A stretch of 64,000 nt of DNA from assembly GCF_001570485.1 (NCBI RefSeq), contig NZ_BCTA01000078.1, positions 1 to 64,000 of the forward strand. Reading direction: 5' to 3'. Below the pieces are notes generated by a model. That model worked only from the letters and a program-made list of their open reading frames with translations. It did not search any database and was not told the origin of the DNA. Both the position numbers and the translations under genes were made by a program. This DNA comes from Mycolicibacterium novocastrense (lineage in GTDB: Bacteria > Actinomycetota > Actinomycetes > Mycobacteriales > Mycobacteriaceae). Shown here piece after piece: positions 8,575-15,043 of the stretch (position 1 is the first letter of the stretch; every line of letters starts with the position of its first letter).

Positions 8575-9315
8575 TCAGGCGACCGGCTGCTGCTTGCGAA
8601 CCGCGGTATGAACTGGCTGATCAGGATCGATCTGGATGCCGAGCAGATCGGCGGTGCCGTTGATCGCGCCGACCATGATCGTGGTCATGTGTGCGACGAA
8701 CTGATCGGCCGGCATGCGGCGGGTGCCGTCGTCATCGTCGCCCAGCCACCAGTCGGTCGCCGACGCGGCGGTACCGAAGATCGCGTACGCCGCCAGCTCG
8801 AAGGCGGCCGGATCCGGTGCCAGATCCTTGAGTTCCTCGCTGATCATGTCGGCGACGGCCAGGGTGATCTCGCTGCCCCGGTTGACGGTCGTCATCGCGG
8901 CCGCCGACTTGTCGGCGAACCGGCCCTGCAGCAGGAACCGCACCACGTTGGGATGCTGCTCGACCAGGTCGACGTAGTGGGCAACGCCACGCCCGACGAT
9001 CTGGCGCGCCGAGTCGTGCTCCACATCGATCGACGGGATGATGGCCGCCCACAACATGTCTCGCATACGCTGGCCGATCTCGCTGAACATGTCGGACTTG
9101 TCGGTGAAGTGGCGGTAGATCTTGGGTTTGGCGGTGCCGGCCTCTTCGGCGATCTCGCGCACACTGACATTGGGGCCCAGCCGGTCGATGGCGCGAAAGG
9201 CGGCGTCGACGATCTCGGCGCGCACCTTCTTGCGGTGCTCACGCCAGCGCTCGCTGCGGGCGTCCACCTTGACACCCGGCTCGCCACTCGACCGTGGCCT
9301 GCCCGCTCGTCGCAC
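8575..9315 (-). CDS. TetR-family transcriptional regulator
   Basis: The 246-residue protein has an N-terminal TetR helix-turn-helix (about residues 33-80: RAEIVDAAFRAIDRLG ... VREIAEEAGTAKPKIYRHFTDKSDMF) and a helical ligand-binding domain. The recognition helix is TAKPKIYRHF. It matches the position of M. tuberculosis Rv3050c. It probably controls the adjacent monooxygenase gene and possibly itself. The GTG at 9315 is the likely start. The sequence TTACnT..GTTTCCGG occurs near both its own upstream region (about 9362-9377) and that of the monooxygenase (about 8432-8450), and may be part of its operator. Confidence 0.92.
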   Translation of the reverse strand: MRRAGRPRSSGEPGVKVDARSERWREHRKKVRAEIVDAAFRAIDRLGPNVSVREIAEEAGTAKPKIYRHFTDKSDMFSEIGQRMRDMLWAAIIPSIDVEHDSARQIVGRGVAHYVDLVEQHPNVVRFLLQGRFADKSAAAMTTVNRGSEITLAVADMISEELKDLAPDPAAFELAAYAIFGTAASATDWWLGDDDDGTRRMPADQFVAHMTTIMVGAINGTADLLGIQIDPDQPVHTAVRKQQPVA

Positions 9316-9465
9316 CCGGTCACTCTACCGCTCAAGCACCGCTGACCAGCTCAGACCAGGTCACTTACGTTTCCGGACGCCATCTCTGGGCAACTCCGTC
9401 CGACAAGAGAGGCCGACGCAGCACGGGTAATATCGCTGCGACAGCCGATCGACGGAACGAGTTTC

Positions 9466-10647
9466 ATGACGCAGCAATACGACCTGGTCATCGCAGGTGG
9501 CGGGCCCTCCGGCTCGGCGGCCGCGTGGCAGGCCGCTCAGACCGGCGCGAAGGTCGTGGTCCTGGACAAGGCCGAATTCCCGCGGGCCAAGCCGTGCGGT
9601 GACGGGCTCACCGCCCGCGCGGTGAGTTATCTGCAGAAGATGGGACTGGCCGACGAGGTGGCCACGTATCACCGCGTCAACCGCGTGACGGTCTTCAGCC
9701 CGAGTGAGTGGGAACTGTCGTTTCCGAAGCGACCCGGCATGCCCGACCACGGTCATACCGTCAGCCGCGAGCGTCTCGACACCACACTTCTCAAGCACGC
9801 CGAGTCCGCGGGCGCCGAAGTGCGCCAGGGCGCGGAGGTTTCCGGGCCGATTCTCGAGAACGGACGCGTTGTCGGAGTGACGCTCAAGAGCGGCGAAAAG
9901 GTGTACGGCGACGCGGTGATCGCCGCCGACGGCGCCTACTCCCCCATCAAACGGGCCCTGAAGATCGACTCCGAATACAACGGCTACTCGGCGATCGCGA
10001 TCCGCTCGGAGATGCACGCCAACCGGCCGGACTCCGACAGCCTCGACATCTATCTCAAGCTCGTCTTCGAAGGCGACCAGTTGCCCGGCTACGGCTGGGT
10101 GTTCCCGATGGGCAACGGCATCTTCAACATCGGGCTGGGTTACGTCAACAGCTACAAGAACTGGCAGTCGATCAACGCCACGCAATTCCTCGGCGAGTTC
10201 CTTCGCACCTTGCCTGCGGAGTGGGACCTCCCCCCGATCGAGGAACTCAAGAAGAACAAGAGCGTGCGGGCCTGGCGACTGCCGATGGGATTTACCGCAT
10301 GGCCACCGTGGCGCCCTGGCGTCCTGTTCACCGGCGATTCGCTGGGCGCAGGCAAGCCGGCCTCAGGCGCGGGGATCTCCAAGGCGCTCGAATCCGGTTT
10401 GGCCGCAGGCGAATGCGCGATCGCGGCGCTGCAGAACGGCGGACCCGACGACTTCACCAACTATGCACAGCGCATGGAGGCCGCTTGGGGTCGCGAATAC
10501 CGCCGCGGCCGCTACTTCCACAAGCTGCTCGGGTATCCGAAGGTCGCCAACGCCGGAATCAAGCTGATCGACAACGCGATGTTCCGCGACCGGATGCTCA
10601 AGGCGCTCTACAAGAAGGCCCAAGGCCCCCAGCACACCGTCAAGTGA
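9466..10647 (+). CDS. Geranylgeranyl-reductase-family flavoprotein
   Basis: The 393-residue protein has the N-terminal FAD dinucleotide fold (VIAGGGPSGSAAAWQAA), the family segment FPRAKPCGDGLTARAV, a central ADGAYSPIKRAL motif, and the C-terminal FAD-contacting GDSLGAGKPASGAGISKALESG. Members reduce isoprenoid double bonds, for example in menaquinone (MenJ) or archaeal/plant lipids, or act on other prenyl chains. The start ATG 9466 follows ACGAG. It is transcribed away from the TetR gene at 8575-9315 with a 150-base gap, so shared control is possible. The exact substrate is not readable; menaquinone-like or carotenoid-like isoprenoids are reasonable guesses. Confidence 0.88.
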   Translation: MTQQYDLVIAGGGPSGSAAAWQAAQTGAKVVVLDKAEFPRAKPCGDGLTARAVSYLQKMGLADEVATYHRVNRVTVFSPSEWELSFPKRPGMPDHGHTVSRERLDTTLLKHAESAGAEVRQGAEVSGPILENGRVVGVTLKSGEKVYGDAVIAADGAYSPIKRALKIDSEYNGYSAIAIRSEMHANRPDSDSLDIYLKLVFEGDQLPGYGWVFPMGNGIFNIGLGYVNSYKNWQSINATQFLGEFLRTLPAEWDLPPIEELKKNKSVRAWRLPMGFTAWPPWRPGVLFTGDSLGAGKPASGAGISKALESGLAAGECAIAALQNGGPDDFTNYAQRMEAAWGREYRRGRYFHKLLGYPKVANAGIKLIDNAMFRDRMLKALYKKAQGPQHTVK

Positions 10648-10668
10648 GACCGCAGGCTTAGCTCACTT
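10642..10668. terminator. Weak bidirectional terminator between convergent genes
   Basis: AAGTGAG (10642-10648) pairs with CTCACTT (10662-10668) around a 13-base loop. The arms overlap the stop regions of both convergent genes. There is no strong T-tract, so efficiency is uncertain. Confidence 0.4.
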
Positions 10669-11004
10669 CTTGGCGACGACCGTCAACAGCACCGCCGAAT
10701 CCTCAAGGGCGGCAAGGCTGTGGCGTTCGTCCGGTATGGCGAGGTAGTCTCCTGCACCGCCCTCCACCGAGGCGCTCACCGCGCGGAGTTGCACGCGCCC
10801 GCGCAGCACCAACAGCGTTGCCTCGCCGGGACTTTCGTGATCGTCGAGGCCATGGCCGGCGGTCAGCGCCAGTAGGGTCTGACGGAGCGTACGGCCGCTC
10901 CCGCCGTACACGGTCTGCGCGGAACGTCCGGACGAAGCGGCCTTCGCGGCGGCGAGCTGTTCGTCGGCGAGCTGTTGTAACGACAGCGCGGTTGTCGCGG
11001 TCAT
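10663..11004 (-). CDS. Cupin-domain protein
   Basis: The 113-residue protein is a single small beta-barrel cupin: motif 1 is GLDDHESPGEATLLVLRG and motif 2 is DYLAIPDERHSLAALEDS. One histidine of motif 1 (H in DDH) and one of motif 2 (ERH) remain, so metal binding is possible but not certain. Related proteins store or sense small ligands; the function is unknown. It is the last gene of a six-gene minus-strand operon, 25 bases behind the SufR-like regulator. Confidence 0.85.
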   Translation of the reverse strand: MTATTALSLQQLADEQLAAAKAASSGRSAQTVYGGSGRTLRQTLLALTAGHGLDDHESPGEATLLVLRGRVQLRAVSASVEGGAGDYLAIPDERHSLAALEDSAVLLTVVAKK

Positions 11005-11029
11005 GAGTCTTCCCTTCTAGCCCCGGCTT

Positions 11030-11704
11030 TCACCGTTCGGGGCGCAATACCAAACTGACTTCACACGAACCGCCGTGCGGGTCCGGCGTCACCGACGCCT
11101 GGTACCGGGCGCCGACGGCATCAGCGTTCAGGTTGATCACCTCTTGGATGAGGCCCTGCTGGATGCCGCGCACGACTTCCGGCGCCGACGCGGCCACCTC
11201 GGCCAGCGGGCACGTGCAGATCTGCACCGTCACTTCGCCGAACGACGTCAGCAATGAACGAACCTGGAAACCGAGCTCGTTGAGGGTGGCGACCACCATA
11301 TCGGCGATCGTGGCCTCGGGCCGTCGGCGGGCCAAGCGGACCCGATGGGCCAGGTCCGCCCCGATCTGCAGAGCACGTTGTTCGCGCTCCTGCACGGTTC
11401 CGCCCAGGTGCGCGGCGAACAGCGAAACGATGTCGGCGTAGTCGAATCGGGGCGCCAATTCGTAGGTGAGTCGCGGTCGCCCCGCTCGACCGGCCTTGGC
11501 CGCGTTGCCCCGCCGGATGAAGCCTTGCTCCTCCAGCGTGGTCAGGTGGAAGCGGGCCGTGGTGACGTGAATCTGCAGCGCGTCGGCCACTTGTTGGGCG
11601 TCGACGGGGTCCGCGGCGTTCTTCAGCAGGCTCAACACCTTCTGGCGCTGCTGCCCTGCAGCCCGTTCCGGCTGCGCATCGAGATCGTGGCGCGACACTG
11701 GCAT
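11030..11704 (-). CDS. SufR/ArsR-like winged-helix regulator, possibly Fe-S linked
   Basis: The 224-residue protein has an N-terminal winged helix (about residues 20-75: VLSLLKNAADPVDAQQVADAL, VTTARFHLTTLEEQGFI) and a C-terminal domain with CTCPLAEVAASAPEV and a later GGSCEVSLVL. In SufR-type regulators this domain carries cysteines that hold a [4Fe-4S] or [2Fe-2S] cluster. Here the first (CTC) and last cysteine remain, but the middle position (usually a Cys shortly after the Pro) is Val, so the cluster may be altered or lost. It lies in the middle of the six-gene operon, 12 bases behind the methyltransferase gene. It is not the canonical suf locus regulator by position. Confidence 0.75.
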   Translation of the reverse strand: MPVSRHDLDAQPERAAGQQRQKVLSLLKNAADPVDAQQVADALQIHVTTARFHLTTLEEQGFIRRGNAAKAGRAGRPRLTYELAPRFDYADIVSLFAAHLGGTVQEREQRALQIGADLAHRVRLARRRPEATIADMVVATLNELGFQVRSLLTSFGEVTVQICTCPLAEVAASAPEVVRGIQQGLIQEVINLNADAVGARYQASVTPDPHGGSCEVSLVLRPER

Positions 11705-11716
11705 GGTCCGAGTCTG

Positions 11717-12520
11717 TCACGACGTCGGCACAACACCGACCACCGCGACCGCGGTCAGCGCGCGCCGATAGCGGTGGAACGTCTTGCGCATACCGATGAC
11801 CCGCTTGCGCGCCGCCGGCCTGACGAGCAGGTTGCCGACGATCCGCAACGCACCGGTGAACCCCTCGTCGGCCAGGACCCGGGCGGGATTGAGCAGCGCC
11901 ATCTTCGCGTGGTCGACGGTCACGACCTCGAACCCGGCCTCGGTCAGCAGCGCCACCCATTCCGACGTCGTCAGCGGCCGCGCGTTGACCTTGATCGCGC
12001 GCGCCATGTCCCGACGGATCACGTCCTTGGTGTCCTGCGGAAGGTCGTCGGGCTGCAGCCCCAGTTCGTGGATCGCGTAGCGGCCGCCCGGTCGCAGCAC
12101 CCGGAATGCCTCGGCGACGATCGCGCGCTTGTCGCGGTCACCCTGCATCGTCAGCATCGCCTCGCCGATGACCACATCGGCGCTGCCGGAGGGCAATCCG
12201 GTATCGGCGGCGTTTGCCACCACCACCTTGCCGTCGACGGGTGCGACGACCGCGCGCACCGTCTCACTGGTGGCCTCCGTGTCGTCGACACCGACGTAGG
12301 ACCGCGGCCGTTGGGCGACGATATCGGTGGCGGTGCGCCCCAGACCCGGGCCGAGCTCGACGACGTCAGCGCCGCCGATCTTGGCGGCCGCGAGCAGCCG
12401 GCTGGTCAACTCGAGCCCGCCCGGGCGCAGTACCCGTTTGCCGAGCCGGACCAGCAGCCAGTGGCCCGGCAAGTCTGCGTCGGACCGCTGCGCGAGCGGA
12501 AGTGATTCTCTACCAGTCAT
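11717..12520 (-). CDS. SAM-dependent class I methyltransferase
   Basis: The 267-residue protein has the SAM-binding motif VVELGPGLGRTATDI, acidic motif VGVDDTEA, and motif SADVVIGEAMLTMQG, followed by FRVLRPGGRYAIHEL. This is a Methyltransf_11/25-type fold; arsenite, quinone, lipid or small-molecule methylation are all possible. The ATG at 12520 follows GGAAGGAC and overlaps the permease stop as ATGA, so the two are translationally coupled. A longer upstream reading frame exists but would run through the permease gene. It may modify the substrate handled by the ABC exporter. Confidence 0.87.
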   Translation of the reverse strand: MTGRESLPLAQRSDADLPGHWLLVRLGKRVLRPGGLELTSRLLAAAKIGGADVVELGPGLGRTATDIVAQRPRSYVGVDDTEATSETVRAVVAPVDGKVVVANAADTGLPSGSADVVIGEAMLTMQGDRDKRAIVAEAFRVLRPGGRYAIHELGLQPDDLPQDTKDVIRRDMARAIKVNARPLTTSEWVALLTEAGFEVVTVDHAKMALLNPARVLADEGFTGALRIVGNLLVRPAARKRVIGMRKTFHRYRRALTAVAVVGVVPTS

Positions 12521-13296
12521 TTTCGAATTGTCCTTCCCACGACGGCGATCACGAAGATCGCCGTGAATACTGAGCATGCGTAGAGCAGTGCGCCGTCCTG
12601 GCCCCACGGCGGCGTCAGGACGGTGTCCTGGCCGGTCGCGTACACCGCGTTCAGCAGCGGCATGAAGCGCTGCAGCGTCGCCCCATTCGGCAGATACCCC
12701 GCCGCTGTTTCGACGACGAACGCCCACAGCAGGATTCCGCCTACCGCGGCGAGCGGCGAGCGGGTGAGGGCCCCGACTCCCACACCCGCCCCCGCCGCGA
12801 ACAGTGCCAGCACCGGCACCGTCCACAAGAGTCGCTGACCGATGTCGTCGGTCAGCGACACCGGTCCATAAACCAGGGGCGCGACGGCCGGCAGCCCCAC
12901 GAGCACCACGACAAGAGTCGCGACGGCCACCAGCGCGCCCAGAGCACCGTAGAACATCCACCGGCCCAGCAGCACCGGCCAAGCCTGCGGTATGGCCAGG
13001 CGCACGTGTTCGCCCGCGTCATAACGGCTTTCGGCGGCCTGGCCGTTGGCTCCGGCAACGGCGACCAGCGCGACGGTGATCGTGATGACCCAATAGGCGG
13101 CGTTCGACGTCGTCACCTGCAGTACCGAGATCTGGCCGGGGATACGCGCGAACGACTCCGCGACCAGCGCGATGCCGAACGTGATCACCACCGGGACAAT
13201 CACCGCCGCGGGCGCCACCACCGTCCACAGCCGACTGCGCCCGCCGGTGCGGATGATCTCGGCGCGCGCGCTGCGCACCACCGCGGCGGTACTCAC
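12517..13296 (-). CDS. ABC-2-type transporter permease
   Basis: The 259-residue integral membrane protein has about six hydrophobic segments, for example WTVVAPAAVIVPVVITFG, YWVITITVALVAVAG and the final LYACSVFTAIFVIAVVG, and ends in the basic RTIRK. The N-terminus is cytoplasmic by charge. GTG 13296 overlaps the ATPase stop as GTGA, a better start than the longer frame which would overlap 34 bases. With the ATPase it forms an exporter-type ABC complex. The substrate is unknown. Confidence 0.85.
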   Translation of the reverse strand: MSTAAVVRSARAEIIRTGGRSRLWTVVAPAAVIVPVVITFGIALVAESFARIPGQISVLQVTTSNAAYWVITITVALVAVAGANGQAAESRYDAGEHVRLAIPQAWPVLLGRWMFYGALGALVAVATLVVVLVGLPAVAPLVYGPVSLTDDIGQRLLWTVPVLALFAAGAGVGVGALTRSPLAAVGGILLWAFVVETAAGYLPNGATLQRFMPLLNAVYATGQDTVLTPPWGQDGALLYACSVFTAIFVIAVVGRTIRK

Positions 13297-13985
13297 GCGC
13301 ACTCCAACAGCGTCGCCTCGAGCCACTCCCGGGTGTCGGCGCCGGTGGGTGTCAACTGCGCCAGCGCGCCGGCGGCCTGCATCCGTCCGTGGCTGAGCAC
13401 CGCGACGTGATCGGAGGTCAGCGCCACTTCGCCGAGCAGATGGGTGGCGACGACGACTGTGCGGCCCTGATCGGCGAGCCGACGAAGCAGAGACCGGAAC
13501 CAGACGATGCCGGGAACGTCGAGTCCGTTGAGGGGTTCGTCGAACAGCAGCGTCTGCGGGTCGGCCAGCAGTGTGGCTGCGATCGCCACGCGCTGGCGCA
13601 GGCCGAGGGACAGCCGGTCGATGCGCGTCGACCGGTAGGCTCGCAGGTCGGCCTCGCCGAGAACCTCGTCAAGGCGGGCGCCGTCGATTCCCGAAAGCGC
13701 TGCGAGCCAGGACAAATGGCGTTGCACGGTGTGACGGGGGTCCATGGCGGTCGGACCCAGATGAAATCCCAGCACGCGTGGGTCGTGGCCGGGGCGCCGC
13801 CCGCAGACCGAGATCGTTCCGCTGTCGGGACGGGTCAGCCCGGTCAGCACGCGCAGCAGAGTGGTCTTGCCCGCGCCGTTGAGCCCGAGGAGCGCGGTGA
13901 CCGAGCCGGCGGGAAAGGTGACGGTGACGTCGTCGATGGCGCGGTGAGGGCCGAACGACTTGGTCAATCCAACGACTTCGATCAC
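13293..13985 (-). CDS. ABC transporter ATP-binding protein
   Basis: The 230-residue ATPase has Walker A GLNGAGKTT (about residue 36), the signature LSLGLRQRV, Walker B LLFDEPLNGLD and the switch histidine in VVATHL. It is of the ABC-2 exporter type (CcmA/DrrA-like). GTG 13985, reading VIEVVGLTKSFG, starts 7 bases after the stop of the secreted protein gene. It powers the permease encoded next (GTGA overlap). Confidence 0.93.
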   Translation of the reverse strand: MIEVVGLTKSFGPHRAIDDVTVTFPAGSVTALLGLNGAGKTTLLRVLTGLTRPDSGTISVCGRRPGHDPRVLGFHLGPTAMDPRHTVQRHLSWLAALSGIDGARLDEVLGEADLRAYRSTRIDRLSLGLRQRVAIAATLLADPQTLLFDEPLNGLDVPGIVWFRSLLRRLADQGRTVVVATHLLGEVALTSDHVAVLSHGRMQAAGALAQLTPTGADTREWLEATLLECA

Positions 13986-13992
13986 GCGGACA

Positions 13993-14478
13993 TCATTCGA
14001 AATTGCACGGGATGGGCAGACCGAGGGTCTTGATGCCGTTGCACAGCGACTTGCTGGCCAGCTTCCAGCGACCGTCGATTCGGCGCCATTCGGCTTCCAC
14101 GCGCACGGTCGGCGCCCCCTGCCTGCTGGCGTTGATGATCGCGGTGTGACGGTCACCGTCGTGGGTTTCAGGACCGGTCACCTGGCTCGATCCGCGAGGC
14201 GGGCGGAAGAAGCCGATCCGGTAGACCATCTTCGGCACCACTACCGCCCGGCTGCCGCCCTCGAGTTGAGCGGCTTTCACCGCGTCCGGCGCCGGAGTGC
14301 CGACCAGCAGCCGGATCTGGGCATCGAGTTCCTCGAGCGTCGGCACCTCCGAGGTGATGGCGAACTCGTGGTCGGGCGCGGGCAGTTCTTGGTCCGGGGC
14401 AGGCTGCGCGTGGGCCGCCGGAGCGAACAAAGCGGCGGCGGCCAACGTCGCCGCGAGAACGCACAGGCACCTGAGCAT
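13993..14478 (-). CDS. Secreted MTB12-like low-molecular-weight antigen family protein
   Basis: The 161-residue product begins with a signal peptide (MLRCLCVLAATLAAAALFAP, cleavage near AHAQPA). The mature part is an alpha/beta fold with TLEELDAQIRLLVG, a central strand-rich region and the end WKLASKSLCNGIKTLGLPIPC. The overall shape and the W+L..S.C ending recall the mycobacterial MTB12/CFP-2 domain, but identity is only suggestive. ATG 14478 follows AGGAG by eight bases; a TTG just before it is less likely. It is the first gene of a six-gene operon (ATPase, permease, methyltransferase, regulator, cupin) and may be a periplasmic partner of the transporter. Confidence 0.65.
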   Translation of the reverse strand: MLRCLCVLAATLAAAALFAPAAHAQPAPDQELPAPDHEFAITSEVPTLEELDAQIRLLVGTPAPDAVKAAQLEGGSRAVVVPKMVYRIGFFRPPRGSSQVTGPETHDGDRHTAIINASRQGAPTVRVEAEWRRIDGRWKLASKSLCNGIKTLGLPIPCNFE

Positions 14479-14514
14479 CAACCGGACTCCTATTTAGAGG
14501 AACTCTTTGCGGTT

Positions 14515-14543
14515 AATGTAAACGCCAGATTGAGCTGAGGCAA
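14515..14543 (-). promoter_or_regulatory. Candidate promoter of the six-gene operon
   Basis: On the minus strand, TTGCCT (-35, 14538-14543) and TACATT (-10, 14515-14520) are 17 bases apart, ideal for a SigA promoter. Transcription would start near 14508, about 30 bases before ATG 14478. Confidence 0.5.
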
Positions 14544-14554
14544 GCCTTACCTCG
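14536..14554. promoter_or_regulatory. Possible iron box (IdeR/DtxR-type)
   Basis: TGAGGCAAGCCTTACCTCG matches the mycobacterial IdeR consensus (TTAGGTTAGGCTAACCTAA) at 12 of 19 positions, including the central AAGCCT-type core. It overlaps the candidate -35 of the operon promoter and lies 108 bases before the divergent small secreted gene. The match is below that of strong boxes, so this is tentative. Confidence 0.35.
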
Positions 14555-14661
14555 CCCCCACATCCCCTACCGCCTCGTGGCGCCATCCCCCGATCGGGAC
14601 CTGGCGGGTTGCGGCACGCACCCCGTTCCCCGACGGACCCCGGCGCAGCAGGCTCATCCGC

Positions 14662-14967
14662 ATGACCATCACACGACTTCTGAGCACGCTCGCGGCGACA
14701 GTCGCCGTAGCCGTCGGACTGGCCGCGACGGCCGGCGCGGCTCCCGTCAGCGACGACTTCTGGGAATGCGCGGCCGAGCACCAGGACACCGACGGACTCG
14801 GCGTGTGCTGCGTGTTCTACGGCGGCGACTACGACGAGAGCACCGGCGAATGCTGGATAGACCACGAAGCGAAGCCAGAGGAGGCCCAGACCGGCCCCGG
14901 CGTTCCGCCGAAGCACCCGGTGCTGACGCGGGTGGACCGCCTGCCCATTTACGCCATGGGTCAGTGA
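14662..14967 (+). CDS. Small secreted cysteine-containing protein
   Basis: The 101-residue product has a signal peptide (MTITRLLSTLAATVAVAVGL, cleavage near AGAAPV) and an acidic mature part with cysteines in WECAAEH, VCCVFYGG and GECWIDHEA. The C-x-n-CC-C pattern suggests disulfides. Family unknown; short acidic exported proteins like this are frequent in mycobacteria. It is divergent from the six-gene operon and could share the candidate iron box at 14536-14554. A long inverted repeat follows (14972-15035). Confidence 0.75.
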   Translation: MTITRLLSTLAATVAVAVGLAATAGAAPVSDDFWECAAEHQDTDGLGVCCVFYGGDYDESTGECWIDHEAKPEEAQTGPGVPPKHPVLTRVDRLPIYAMGQ

Positions 14968-14971
14968 CGTT

Positions 14972-15035
14972 CGCCGAGTGTCGGATCAGTGCACGGTCGA
15001 TCCGCACACAGCGTGTCTCAACCCGACACTCGGCG
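14972..15035. repeat. Intergenic inverted repeat between convergent genes, CACTCGGCGGG family
   Basis: Perfect 13-base arms CGCCGAGTGTCGG (14972-14984) and CCGACACTCGGCG (15023-15035) enclose a 38-base loop. It sits between the convergent secreted-protein gene and nrdE, and shares its right arm CACTCGGCGGG with the element at 8497-8554. It is a probable bidirectional terminator. Confidence 0.7.
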
Positions 15036-15043
15036 GGGCGGTC

